The notes under the pieces were generated by a model that saw only the letters and a list, made by a program, of their open reading frames with translations, was not told the DNA's origin and ran no database searches. DNA of 64,000 bases from assembly GCF_003254395.2 (NCBI RefSeq), contig NC_037640.1, positions 13,284,289 to 13,348,288 on the forward strand, read 5' to 3'. Made by a program: the position numbers and the translations under genes. Source of the DNA: Apis mellifera. Taxonomy: Eukaryota; Arthropoda; Insecta; Hymenoptera; Apidae. Each line of letters opens with the position of its first letter. The first letter of the stretch is position 1. Positions 1-12,499 of this stretch are shown here, piece after piece.

Positions 1-24
1 TAAATTTTGTTTTCCATTTTCCAG

Positions 25-252
25 ACGGAAAACTTTTTGGGTAGTCAAGCACTCGATATAGCGGTAATTGTTGGCCCTATCGTCGGATGTCTGTTTATTA
101 TTGCAGCTGGTTCTTTAGTTGCATTATTTATGATGGCTAGGAAAAAACGAGCTACTCGAGGAACGTACAGTCCAAGTGCTCAAGAATTCAGCAATCCGCG
201 TGTAGAAATGGATAATGTGATGAAACCACCGCCGGAAGAGAGATTAATTTAA
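25..252 (+). CDS. crb: Crumbs, C-terminal coding exon (partial gene)
   Basis: Terminal exon after the acceptor ttttccag (AG at 23-24), reading in phase 0 to TAA at 250-252 and giving the last 75 residues. A hydrophobic span of about 25 residues (AVIVGPIVGCLFIIAAG...) is followed by a 37-residue cytoplasmic tail. The tail has the juxtamembrane FERM-binding motif RGTYSPS and the C-terminal PDZ ligand ERLI, both hallmarks of Crumbs. In this family the tail sets apical polarity of epithelia by binding Stardust/Pals1 and PATJ through ERLI, and Moesin or Expanded (Hippo pathway) through the FERM motif. The tail length matches Drosophila Crumbs. The large EGF/laminin-G ectodomain lies upstream of the window. 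The identification is near certain because this tail is highly conserved. Confidence 0.96.
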   Translation, partial: TENFLGSQALDIAVIVGPIVGCLFIIAAGSLVALFMMARKKRATRGTYSPSAQEFSNPRVEMDNVMKPPPEERLI

Positions 253-3200
253 GAATATTTTTTTTTTTTTTTTGCAACGAAGGAACACAATATGATTGTT
301 TCGAAAAATCCTAGTCTATCGATACATCGTTGTCACAGTTTTGATCGATATTAAAGAGATGAATCGAAGGAATCGATCTTTCGACAAAACTGTTTTCGAA
401 CGGTCAGTGAAAATATAAGAGGTTTCATCGCGCGTTTTCTAGTCCATGCTATTTTATCAACTATCAAATTTACATAAGGAGTTCAATGTGAGAGCAATTT
501 AAGGCATGATAACTGATTTTGAAATCAATCCGAAAGCGACGCTAAAGATGAAACGTATCAAAACTGCCTATAAAATTGACTATAACATCAAAACCAAAAT
601 AAAAAAATATATATATATATTATAAAAATTGTTAGAAAAATTAATCGTTAAGAAAATTTATTTCTTAAAAATGAAAAATATACTATGAAATTTATATATT
701 AGTCAAACGGTTAATTTGAACAAATCAATTAGCTATACAAAGTGTACTTAAAACTTCATTAAGTGTCCTTAACTTATGAGCAATACTCGAATGGAACTCC
801 TGAGAAACGAGACCCGTCCATTTTAGTGCCTAATTGATCCTACTTAAAGCTTTTATTTATAAGCAGTAAATTTAAAGCATTGAAAATGTACATTACGTTA
901 AACATCGAGATCTCTAAAGCATAATGATATTCATTATTATTGTTTTATTCGTTAGATTTCAGGCAATCATGATACAAATATTGTTAAATATTAATATAAT
1001 ATAATGATATTACGACTTATCGTGAAAATACCGGAGCTTTGTAAAAATATTGTAAAGCAGTGTTGTCCAATGACTGGCGTCTCCTTACACGGCTTTCTTC
1101 CCTTCCACGCATTGTCATTACAGAGAAAAGAGAGTTTAACAAAAACCAAGAAATCTATACAATATCTCTTTTTTTCTACCTCGCTTTAAAAATAAAAGTA
1201 AAAATAAAAGGACAAAGCGCGGGAGTAGAAGTAAATCGTTTTATTAGTGAATAAAACTTGATTATATTATCGTAAAGGGTAGTTATTACACTACGTGTTA
1301 ATTATTATGCATTTGTAAAGTAAAGACACGCTGCTTCATTTTGTACATAGATTAGATTATACATTGAAAAAATTAATAATAATTTTATTCATTAGCATTT
1401 TATATTATGAATATAGTATTTAATAATGAATATTATTTTGTATGTACTTACTTAATATAACGACCAAAGTAATAAAGAAGAATTTTTTTCTTGTCTATTA
1501 AAATATAAATGATATAAATATCATAAAATCATAAAAAAAATATGTTGTATCAATGTTTTTAATAGTCAAGAATAATTGTTCTTTAAAAACGAGAGTTAAT
1601 ACATTAATTGTTGGTATTATCTTTTTAAATATATTAATAAAACTTTTTTTTCGTCTTATAAAATCAAAATTAGTACGAATATCTATTTTACATGTTATTA
1701 CATCGCAAAAATAAAATTATTAATCACAAAATATACAAAGTATTAACATATTTGAGAAACATTTTTCAATGATCAATTCTAAAAGCCAAAAAACATAAAA
1801 GTGAAATAATATTAAAATAAACACAATAAAAGTAGTATACAAGAGTATCAGTTAAGATTTATTTATTAAATTGTAAACAATTTAAATTTACGCTATGATA
1901 AAATAAAAAAATAAAATAGAAATAGGTGGAATCGATAATGTGAACAGAAATAGAAATGTTTCATCTAATGGAAATTTAAATTACTTATAATATAATAAAT
2001 AAATTTAAATATTTTTGTAAACTATTATATATTATTTTGATAATTTTATGTTTATTTTAGCATGTAGAATCGATCCAAAGATATTTCACGAATATATTAA
2101 TATCTTGTATTTGTGATATGATAATAGAATATTGAAAATGTTTATTATAAACACGTATGAATGAAAATCAAATATCAAATGAATGATATGTCCACTATAG
2201 CAATCTAAGCTAATCCAATCTAAGCTAATCTAATTATTTAATTTAATATCAATCAAAAATATAATTGTAATTGTGGATAGCTGATTCTTGGATTGGAAAG
2301 ATAGAAATGCTCATACTATTGTAAGTTATAAAGAATAATTTTCTTTCAACGTGTATTATAAAATGAATATCATTAATGTTTTCTGCAAGACTGAAATTTT
2401 GGGTACTAAGAAATACGTGTGCATGCGCTTTTCATGTGAATACTTATTTTGTGTCAATATGCAATATTGTGCATATAATTATTATAATTTGGATTAAATG
2501 TACAAAAATAATAAAAAAAATTAAATATTTCAATACAGCATTTATCTTTTTTTTTCATGAAATAAATATAAAAATATATATATATAAAATAATATAATAT
2601 AAAAAATATTTATATATATAATAAATATAATTATAATTTATATATATATATATATATAATAATTAAATTAAATTTATATAATCCATATATAATACATATA
2701 TAATATAATAATATAATATATGTATAAAAGAAGTAGTAAATATTCCCAGTACCTATAAATATGTAATAAATTATTTATAACTTTTTATAAAAGTAATTGC
2801 ACAAAATATTTACAAACAATAATGGACAAAATAATGCCAAATTCACTATGCAATATTTCATAATTTCAAAATTACCGAAATATGTATAAAATGTATAAAT
2901 TGTAAATATTTATACTATACTATATTATATTATAATAAAATTGATTCAATTCAAAATGAATTGAACGACAGAATTTGGTCCTAACAATTATTGTATTATT
3001 GTACTTATATACAAAATAATTTACATACGTTTCTTTATTTCATAATTAATATTTATATTTTCATTATTTTTAAAAATGATTGAATTTACATGAAATTCGA
3101 TCTAAAAAAAAAGATTATGATAAAATTTATTTATCACATTGTTTTTTCAAGATTTTAAATCTATTAAAATATTTTATATAATTATATATAAAATATTATA

Positions 3201-3344
3201 TAAAAATATCTTTTACATAAATGAATGTTCATCAATATTATAAAATGTAAAATTTATCAATTTATAAATTATTTGAACAAAATTCTATTAAAATTAAATA
3301 TCTTATTTACTTTAATTTTGTTTAATTGTTTTATGTTCTAATTT
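253..3344. other. crumbs 3' UTR and AT-rich intergenic DNA
   Basis: No gene is recognisable here. The first 1.2-1.5 kb is probably crumbs 3' UTR, since AATAAA signals occur near 1252 and 1471. Beyond that the DNA is extremely AT-rich, with short TA-repeat stretches around 2570-2720. Short open frames near 1004-1254 and 2376-2597 have no family resemblance. Confidence 0.5.
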
Positions 3345-4763
3345 TCATACTTTTTTCCCATTTATTTTATTTAATTTATCACGTGAGATTTTATCAAAAA
3401 ATAAAAGCCCAGCAGCACGTTCTATACTTTCTGGTGGCACCTGTTATAAGATATCCATTGTCATTAATTGTTTCAAAATATACATATAATAAAAAATATT
3501 CATAAATTCTTATAAATTGTTATACAAAAATATTATTGATATTAATTTACTTGAAAATTTGTTAAAGGTGTATTATCATCTATAGGAGTATTTGGCATTA
3601 CAAATGCTTCCATTTCTAATTTTGAATCGTGTGTTTCACCAACAACTATTTTATAGAAATGAGTAGGTACTGCTACATGATTTGTACCAATAACTTCATA
3701 TCGAACATATTTTTTTCCATTAGCCTCTATTCTGTAATAATAATATATTTAGAATATTTAATGAATAAATTATATCAAATAATAAGTTTTACTAAACTTA
3801 CTTTGGCAAATACAAAGGACCTGTGCATACATATACATCCTTATAAATTTTAGTTAAATGTCTAACATATTTTTCTAATCTATTCCAAGAATCCCTATTA
3901 AAACCTACACCTACTTGTGGTGAAATATTTGAGAGAAAAAATGTTTCATTTATGTGTTTTTGAGCACATTTATGATTTCCAGCTGCTGCTAAATGTCCAC
4001 GATCATATCCACTGCCTTTGTAATCATTATTTTCTGCTCTGATTTCAATAAAATTATTAAAATATTAGTATAAAAATATTATATAATTATAAATTATAAA
4101 TATTTACCTAAAAAAAGGATGTATACTTGGATCTGATTTGAATTCACACTTACTACGTGATATTTCCTGATTAGCTTGTAATTTTTCTTTATTTAAATGT
4201 TCAAAAACCCAATGTGCTACTCTATTTCTTCTGTCATAAGAAAGGACAAAATCTTCATAAGACCTAACATGATCTAATCCAGGAAAACCGTATTTCATAA
4301 TCTATAAAAAAAGGATTAAAAATTATATAATTTACATTATTATATAAATTGCATATTTCTTTTATCTTATATCTATATTACAAATAAATAAATGTAAAAA
4401 AAAATATTAATATGATCTCAAACATTAATGTAAGAATAAATGTAAACTTTTGATATTATTTATTCACATTTATCGAGGTTAAATATTTTATACATAACTT
4501 ACTTCAGATATTCTAGTAGCTGTTGATGATAATTTTGAACCCATTTCTGTATTAAATTCTGTAGGAACTGCTGCCGAAACAGTTCCAAATAAAGGCAAAC
4601 CAGGCATTTCTTTGATGTTTACATTCGAAAAAATATTTCCACTGTCTCTTATTTCTGTATTCAAATGTCGTTTTTGTTCCGAATACTTTCCCAGATACCA
4701 ACCACTAAAACCTATAGTTGTTGCAGTACTTAATTTTATAATAATTCGTATTATTGGTTTCAT
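3345..4763 (-). CDS. EndoG: Endonuclease G, mitochondrial
   Basis: Five exons on the minus strand: 4503-4763, 4108-4301, 3802-4038, 3551-3731 and 3345-3440 (969 bp, 322 residues, all GT-AG introns, TGA stop). This is a Mg2+-dependent DNA/RNA non-specific nuclease of the beta-beta-alpha-metal family, kept in the mitochondrial intermembrane space and released in some cell deaths. The catalytic DRGH motif is at residues 164-167 (His167 the general base), and the metal-binding Asn lies in the following FNRDSWNRLEKY stretch near 199-204. MKYGFPGLDHVRSYEDFVLS just after the first intron is typical EndoG. The N-terminus carries a hydrophobic stretch with basic residues (about 5-32), suiting a mitochondrial signal-anchor. 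Length matches the family (about 300). The fly and vertebrate proteins are the likely orthologues, and the EXOG relative is excluded by the N-terminal layout. Confidence 0.95.
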
Positions 4764-5329
4764 ATTTTTAATTAATTATGATCTCTCAATATATTTTTAA
4801 CAATTATATATATTAAAGTCAAAATTTCGTAACTTGATACATATAATATATTATCTATGCACATGCGCAAATATAAATATATAAAATAAATCTACGTAGG
4901 CAATCATGAAAAGTAATTTCATTACTTTTTTAGATAAAGATATAATCTTTAAGATATACTTCCTTTTTTTACAATACATTCTTTCAGAAAAAAGATTAAA
5001 CAATAAAAAATATAATTAAATTATAAATATAAGTATTAAATAAAAACAATTTTTTATAAAAATCAAAATTTTATATTTGTATTAAATATTAAAATAATTA
5101 TTATATTTATATTATTCATTTTTACATGTGTTTCTATTTTTTATATTTAACATACACGCACGCGCGCACACACACATTTACATTACACATTGTATTTATA
5201 CATTGTATATGTTTATCTGCAAGATACATTTATAATAACATAATATAATATATATAATAACATAAATTAAAATTTATATTAATTAGACTAAAACTAATGA
5301 TTAAAATTCAAATATAAAAATAAATCTTT
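4764..5329. other. EndoG upstream / RAD9 downstream spacer
   Basis: AT-rich spacer of 566 bp between two minus-strand genes. It should hold the EndoG promoter (right of 4763) and the RAD9 3' end. A short CA/CG-rich alternating tract (cacacgcacgcgcgcacaca) lies near 5152-5172. An NRF-1-like site at 4858-4869 is listed separately. Confidence 0.6.
4858..4869. promoter_or_regulatory. NRF-1/EWG-like site upstream of EndoG
   Basis: The sequence tgcacatgcgca differs by one base from the NRF-1 palindrome TGCGCATGCGCA. It lies 95 bp upstream of the EndoG start codon. NRF-1 (insect Erect wing) is known to activate nuclear genes for mitochondrial proteins, so the placement is sensible, but binding is inferred only. 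Confidence 0.4.
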
Positions 5330-7217
5330 TTATTCGCTACAATCTTCATCTGAATCTTTGGCTAAAACTATATCATATCCAGGTAATGTTCTTGGATCAA
5401 ATGTTGTTTGAAAACATTTTTGAAGAATCAAACGAGCTTTTTTGGTTGGTGGAGGAGGCGAATTTGGTATTTCATTTTCTATTGCAATAATATTATCATG
5501 ATGTGAATTGTCTTGCTTATCAATTTCATCATTTCTAGATTTTCTTTTTGTTATTGTAAACTCAGAATTTATCAACTTCTTTTCACTTATAGATGTTTTA
5601 TTAAATTTTGTAATTATGTCACAACTATATGAAGAATTATTTTGAAATTTTTCTTGAATATTTTGTTCTATTGGCAAAGTATTTACTTTATTTACATTTT
5701 GATTATCTTTTGTTGTTGTTTCTGGTAAATTAAGTTGCTCTTTAGAATTATTTTGTTCTTTTTTTTCCTCCATAAAACATGAATGTGGTTTTCTAAGAGT
5801 AATATTTCCTAACATGTTATCAGATTTAATTGATTTATTTTTAATTCTATTAGATTTATTATTATTTTTCTTAGAAACTCGTTTGTTTATTGTTCTTTTT
5901 CTCATAAGTTTTTCTTCTTGTTTATTGATTGTTGTTTCCGTTTGACTATCTGCATCAGAATTTAATGTGGACAATACTAAATTTACTTCAAATGATTGAT
6001 TTTTTAATACAAATATAACAGGTCTAAAAAATATTAATGAACTTTATTAATTTTTACCTTTTACATTATATATTATTAGTTTTTACCTTCCTGCTCCTTC
6101 AAAATATATAATAATTGGTATATTTGCAATTTCTGCAAAAGTTAAAATAGATTTAAATTCTTTCATACAAAAGGTAATTGATGTTTCACTACCAATATCA
6201 TATTGATCAAATTCTCCCTTTCCAAGTGCAACTTGTGTACGTGTTGTATTTGATAAACCTAATAAATTTTTTAATTTTATTCCATAATAAAAATAAATTA
6301 TTTCTATTATTATATTTAAATTTACCAGAGCTATCATCAACATAATTTCTTAATAAAAGCTTTTGTGTTGAAACTTCAAGTGTTATTTCAATTAAATGTT
6401 GATGAAAATTTTGTATTGCATCCCCTAATACTCGTGGCTGAGATGAAAGCTTAATTGAAGCACAGTCTTTATTATATATAGTCTAAAAAATATAGTAAAA
6501 TATAAATAATATTATAAATAAATATAATATAATATAATATATAATAAATTATAATAAATATAAAATATATAATAAATATAAATAAATTAAAATAAGAAAT
6601 TTTACTAAAAATTTGTGATACATACTTGTAATATTTCACAGTCTAATATGGGCAATAAATGAGTTTTAGTAATACTATTTTTATATTTTAAAATAAACAA
6701 AATTTCAGATGCATTTGGTTCTAATCTAATATGACATGTTTCTACCTGTTTGTCAATTACATTCGAAGCCTTAAATACAGTCATCGCACTCTGTAACATA
6801 AAAAAATATTTTGTATGATGTAAAATATAAAATTTGTAATATTATACTATATTATAATAAGAATATAATATCTTATTACCCTCATTGAAATTTTACATTT
6901 CAATGCATCATTTTCTTGTAAATCACCATAAACATAATATGAAAAATAACATTGAAAAAACGTAAAATCTGCATATGCAGAATTTGCCATATTAACAGTG
7001 CGGAATGATAAAACATTTTCTTGTGGTTCTATGTACATTTCTTCTCCAATTTTTGATAATGCATGTATAGCTTTTGCTAAAACTAATGTATATTTATGTT
7101 TAATTGTTAATATATTTATTTTATTTTTAATATTGTTTAAATAAAAAATCAATAAAAAACATAACCTAAACGAAGTAACGTACTTTTTACATTTGCTCCT
7201 GGTATAACACACTTCAT
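5330..7217 (-). CDS. Rad9: RAD9A, 9-1-1 checkpoint clamp subunit
   Basis: Six exons on the minus strand: 7184-7217, 6880-7082, 6626-6790, 6326-6482, 6087-6258 and 5330-6023 (1425 bp, 474 residues). RAD9 joins HUS1 and RAD1 in a PCNA-like clamp loaded at DNA damage to activate ATR signalling in the nucleus. Residues 1 to about 265 give the clamp fold: MKCVIPGANVK start, AKAIHALSKIGEEMYIEP, SITFCMKEFKSILTFAEIA and GRPVIFVLKN follow vertebrate RAD9A in order. One large last exon encodes a disordered, Asn/Lys/Ser-rich tail (about 265-474) with a basic cluster RKRTINKRVSKK that could be a nuclear signal. It ends VLAKDSDEDCSE, resembling the CK2-phosphorylated TopBP1-binding end of human RAD9A. It is longer than the human protein (391) because of the tail. 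Confidence 0.93.
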
Positions 7218-7710
7218 GTTGAATTTTTTTTCATTAAAATATTTCTTATAGATTATACATCAAATAAGTTTAAATTTAATGATTATTTAGAAAAAAATAA
7301 CAAAAGGAATTCATAATATTATATGTAATTTAAGATACAATACATTAAACAACTTCATTTGTTCAATTAATCATAATTTTAAAATTTGTTTATTTATATA
7401 AAATTTAAATAATTATTATAAATAAATAATAAACATAAATTCACATACATTTCACAAAATTTATATAAATTGTAACGAAATATATACTATGAATAAGAAT
7501 ATATAGTTCATATTTTAGCGCATTGTAAGAATAATCGACGATTAACATAATCTCGAATCTCGAAAATCGAAAGTTTATCTGTCAAATATACTTTCAATTC
7601 CAATAGTTTGTTTGAGAAGTTTATGAATCTTATTGTTAACAAATGCGATAAAGTAAATATTAACGTTAAGAAAAATAAGAATTTCATAAATATATATTAT
7701 TATATCCGTC
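7218..7710. promoter_or_regulatory. Divergent RAD9 / VPS29 promoter region
   Basis: A 493-bp gap separates the two start codons on opposite strands, so it must carry both promoters or one bidirectional promoter. It is AT-rich. The stretch at about 7516-7570 has several CG dinucleotides (agcgcattg, atcgacg, tctcgaatctcgaaaatcg), the only such patch in the gap and the likeliest core. No TATA box is convincing. Confidence 0.5.
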
Positions 7711-8713
7711 ATGGTAAGTAAATAAAATAGAATATTATTGATTAAAATTAACTATTTAATTGTAAGTATAAATTTCTTGAATTTTTAATCTAACCTCAAG
7801 ATTAAATAATTTTTTAATTAAATATCTTTTATTATTAATTTTTATTATTATTAGTTATTTTTAGTATTGATAAATTTAAAATATATATCAATATTCAATT
7901 GTAACATTTATTTGTAAATTTTTTATTATATTTATTAAAGATTTAATATTTATAGCTTGTTTTAGTATTGGGAGATTTACACATTCCACACAGATGTAGT
8001 AGTCTTCCAAGTAAATTTAAGAAATTATTGGTACCTGGTAGAATACAACATATTCTATGTACAGGTAATCTTTGTACAAAAGAATCATACGATTATTTGA
8101 AAACATTAGCCAGTGATGTACATGTTGTTAGAGGAGATTTTGATGAGGTATATATCTTATTTAATGCTATTAAATATTTTGATAATTTTTTAATATTAAA
8201 TTTTAATATTACATTAATTTTTTTATTTATAGAATTTAAATTATCCAGAACAAAAAGTTGTCACTGTTGGTCAATTTAGAATAGGTTTATCACATGGACA
8301 TCAAGTAGTACCCTGGGGTGATCCAGAATCATTAGCTTTAATTCAAAGACAATTAGATGTTGATATTTTGATATCAGGTCACACACATAAATTTGAAGCA
8401 TATGAACATGAAAACAAATTTTATATTAATCCTGGTTCAGCAACCGGAGCATATAATCCTCTTGACACGTAAGATCGATGATATAAAGAAAATTTTAAAT
8501 ATTATTCATATATGTATAAATATTGATATACATATTATATTTATATGTTATATTATATTATATTATATTTATATATTTATATATTATATTTATAGATCAG
8601 TTATCCCTTCTTTTGTTCTTATGGATATTCAAAGTTCGACAGTTGTAACTTATGTTTATCAACTTGTTGGTGATGAAGTAAAAGTTGAAAGAATAGAATA
8701 CAAGAAAAATTAA
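7711..8713 (+). CDS. Vps29: VPS29 retromer subunit
   Basis: Four exons: 7711-7713 (the ATG alone), 7956-8147, 8233-8468 and 8596-8713 (549 bp, 182 residues, the same length as human VPS29). VPS29 is the metallophosphoesterase-fold subunit of retromer. It packs against VPS35 on endosomes for cargo return to the Golgi or plasma membrane. The protein starts MLVLVLGDLHIPHR and keeps the fold's metal-site positions Asp8, His10, Asn39 and Asp62, with GHTHKFEA further on. The family is thought to act as a scaffold rather than an efficient phosphatase. The first coding exon holds only the initiator codon: ATG|gtaagt joins to CTTGTTTTAG after tttatag. AATAAA near 8886 may end the transcript. Confidence 0.97.
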
Positions 8714-10023
8714 AATATATATAAAATCTTAAAATATAAGATATATATTATGATGAGATTTCTTTATTTATAATAATGAAATTCAACATTATATAAAATT
8801 TATACATATAAAATATTAACTTTATATACATTAACATTTAAGCATTTATGAAAAATAAGTGTAATTGTATAATACACTTGATGTAAATAAACATATTATA
8901 TATAAATTATCACATATTTTATTTAATAATTAATATTGATTGTAATGATAATTGCATTCTTTTTTATAATATTTGTTTTACAAAAAAATAATATTTGCGT
9001 ATTAATCAATTAGATCGTTTCATGTTTTTCGTCACGTTTCATCGTTCAAATTTATGTATATTCAAATCTATGTATTTATATATATACATATAAATTTGAT
9101 TTATTTTGATGATTCATCTTTTTGTATATATTTATATTTGATTTTTATATTCTCTTTTTGTTTTACAATTTTATTTGTTTTTAAATCTAATCAAACGTAA
9201 AATTTCTTCACATTATGATACATTGATAATTTTAAACATGGGCGTAGAAAATAAAGAAAAATAAAGCATATTTTTATATTTTTATTACTATAAATAAATC
9301 TGAATAGTCTTATTAATATATATTACTTAATAAAATATTCTTCATTATATAAACTATTATATAAAAACTATACTTTTAATTTTAAAATTATTAAATATTA
9401 ATTTTGATACATATGTATTAATGTTTATTTATTTATTTATTAATTTTCATTTATTTATATTAAAGCATAAAATACAAATTTTATATAAATAATATATTTT
9501 ATTGTAAAATATATATTTCTAATTATAAAATTATTTTTATTTAAAAATAAAATTATATATATAAAATTATTATTCAAAAATTAAATTTATTTGAATTCGA
9601 TTTTTTATTGAAATAAACTCAAAAATATTATAGTTACATTTTATAAAAAAATATAAATTATGTATTAATAATGCAATTAATGTTAATAGTAGCAAATTAT
9701 TAATGTTTAAATTTAAATACAACATTTTTTGATATTTATCAAATTTAAAAAATTTTTTTTTTCAATTTTATCGATGTCACGCTTATGATTTTATCTCTGT
9801 AAAGAAGGGGACGTGCATCGAGGCTCGTAATCAAGGAATAGAAAGAAAAAGGAGGACAGATGAACACTACTGCGCATGCGCAAAGAACAAAGAGGAGAAT
9901 TTGAGACCTACCGACCCATCAAAAAGGGCCCATTATTCTTTTTCTTCACAATTGATTCTCAAACGGTTTTAGGTTGATGTTGTTATTTTTGTTGCATAAA
10001 GAAAATTTATAATTTAAGTTAAA
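8714..10023. other. Intergenic DNA, VPS29 3' end to EF-hand gene promoter
   Basis: About 1.3 kb. The left kilobase is nearly pure A/T with no coding signal. Composition changes at about 9775-9960, where a GC-richer stretch holds a perfect NRF-1 palindrome (listed separately) and is the likely core promoter and 5' UTR of the EF-hand gene starting at 10024. Confidence 0.55.
9871..9882. promoter_or_regulatory. Perfect NRF-1/EWG palindrome
   Basis: TGCGCATGCGCA, a perfect 12-bp match to the NRF-1 (Erect wing in flies) consensus, 142 bp upstream of the EF-hand gene ATG, in a small GC-richer patch within AT-rich DNA. A chance match in such DNA is very unlikely. Occupancy is inferred. Confidence 0.7.
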
Positions 10024-12123
10024 ATGACAACAATATTATTACAAACTGGTTTAAGATTTATAATTTCTAATAAGTGTTTTGAAAAAATGGCTCTTTTATA
10101 TTGTAAAATACCACAAAAACAAAATACCATTCAATCATATTGTAAACAGGTAATTTATTTTTTATATTATATAAAATAAAATCTAATATATAATAAATCT
10201 CTAATTAATTATTATAATTAAAAAAATATTTGTATTAATAATAAATTTAAATTATTAAAATAAAAAATATTATTTAAGATTTGTATTTATTTTGATTTAT
10301 GAATTATGAATACGGAAAGTATTCTTATGTACAAATAACTGAAACTATCCTAATCTTTTAGATAAGTTTCAGGCAATTGTTTGCTTTTTTCTTTTTTTTA
10401 TTTTTTAAGATTTTTATAGAAACCAAAGTTTAAAATTTATTATCTCTTCTTATATTCTTTCAAATACAAAATATAAATGTATATAAATATAAATATCTTT
10501 TATATATATAAATATAAAGAAAAAAAAAAAAATAAAACAAAAAAGAATATAAGAAACATATATTATTCTATTTTAATTATTAATGTCTATATCTATAAAA
10601 AAATATCGATCTTTGAAAAATTTTATAACTTTATCAAAATTGTTCATTTACAAAATTAAATATTTTTTTAATTCATTGTAATTTTATATAAATTTTATAT
10701 ATTTATTATTTTATATATAATTGTAATTTTATATAAATGAATTTAATATTTTGTTAAAAAAATCAAGAAATAAATTTATCTATTATTAATCTATCATTAA
10801 TTTTACATTGCATTGAACATATTAAATTACATATAATATATTCCAATTATATTTACGATTCTAATATGTGCTGCAATGTAATATTATGATATAATTTCGA
10901 TTAAAATTTTCATAAAAATAAATATATATTTTCTTTATATTTATTTTAATTATTTTATTTTTAGTATTATAAATATGTCCCGGAAACGTATAATACAAAA
11001 AATGTGCATCAAATAAGTACTTCAATCTCTTTAAATGAACAAATAATTGATAACGATTCAGACAATGAACAAGAAAAGGTAAAACATTTTTTTTTTATTA
11101 CTTAATATATTTTAACATTTATTTATTTTTAATAAATCATAAAAATGTTATATTTTTTAAAAATTATTTGTCGTTTATTTTTTTTGATATTTAATTATCG
11201 TATAAATATAATTAATTTAAAAAATTTCGAAATAAATTTATATTCAATTAATACGTTTTAATTAATATATTTTTTATGTATAAATCTATTTTTTTCTCTT
11301 TTGATCATTAAATCAATAATTATTATTTTTTTTAATTTTTATTTATTAGGGACAATCAATTTTTTGGAGAAGAAAAATGCGAACATTACATAGTCATTTG
11401 GATGTTAATAAAGATGGTATTATTAGTTATGATGATTTTATGTTGTTTAGAAAAAGATTTTGTGATTTAGGACACTTGACTTTAGAAGCTAAAGTTGAAT
11501 TCAAAAAAGTATTAAATGTAAGTCAACCTTATATATATATATATTTTATGCATGAAAATAGAATATCAATTCTATTATATATATGAATATTATGTATAGG
11601 AAATGTGGGAAGAACAATGGGGAGAAATTAGTCCATATAATCTTATTTGTGTTGAAAAATATCTAGAAAAAATGCAACATGTTCTTAATGATTCATCATT
11701 GAAAAAAAAATGTCATCATTTTTTGCCATTTTTATTCAAAGTATGTTTTCAAAAATATATTTTTATATAAAATAATAATATTAAAAAATATTTTAAATAT
11801 ATTATTTAAAAAAAATTGCAGGCAGTAGATAAAGACCATAATGGCGAAATTTCTATACAAGAATATAAATTATTTTTCCAATGTTTAGGACTTACACATG
11901 ATGTAAGTAAGATTATATATTTTTGTATAATAATTAATATAAAAAAAATAAAAATAAATATTTATATTATTTATAGGATGCAATTATCTCCTTTAGTCAT
12001 ATTGATATTAATGATGATGGTAAAATCAGCTCCAAAGAATTTATAATATTGGGTCGTGAATTTTTCTTAACAGAGGATCCTACAAAACCCAGTAAATATT
12101 TCTGGGGTCCATTGATAGATTAA
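10024..12123 (+). CDS. EF-hand protein, sarcoplasmic calcium-binding protein type
   Basis: Six exons: 10024-10149, 10965-11078, 11350-11517, 11600-11740, 11822-11902 and 11977-12123 (777 bp, 258 residues, all introns in phase 0). Three complete EF-hand loops are visible: 98-109 (DVNKDGIISYDD), 186-197 (DKDHNGEISIQE) and 220-231 (DINDDGKISSKE), each with Ca2+ ligands at loop positions 1, 3, 5 and 12. The spacing and the ending EDPTKPSKYFWGPLID fit invertebrate sarcoplasmic calcium-binding proteins, usually near 190 residues. The extra N-terminal ~80 residues start MTTILLQTGLRFIISNK, with basic and hydrophobic residues and no early acids, which could be a mitochondrial presequence. The role is probably Ca2+ buffering. 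Exact orthology and location are uncertain. Confidence 0.85.
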
Positions 12124-12499
12124 ATTTCTTATTGCAAGCCTATAATTTGTGATAAATATTATATATTAATTATTTTTATAATATAAAACTTTTTAATCTC
12201 ATATCTAAAATTGTTAAGTTAAATATGGATTTATATGAAATAGATTAAAATATAAATTATCCTATGATATAAATTAAAAATATGAATTTAAAAATTAAAA
12301 ATTTATATACATATATTAAACATATATTGAATAAGAAAATAATATATATTAAATAAAAATTCTTATAAGTAATATAATGATTGAAGAACTTATATAAAAT
12401 TGTTTGTTAAAAAGTACAACAGTTTAATTACAAATATAAATACTCACTTTTACAAATACATGTAATTGTATGAAAATAAATAAATCACTAATTATTTAA
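12124..12499. other. Convergent spacer, EF-hand gene / UFD1
   Basis: 376 bp of AT-rich DNA between two converging genes. It can hold only the two 3' UTRs. An AATAAA on the plus strand lies near 12352, and TTTATT (minus-strand signal) occurs in several places. Nothing else is seen. Confidence 0.6.

Noticed and set aside
1004..1254. Short open frames downstream of crumbs
   Set aside because: Low complexity, overlapping, no family; they lie in the probable crumbs 3' UTR.
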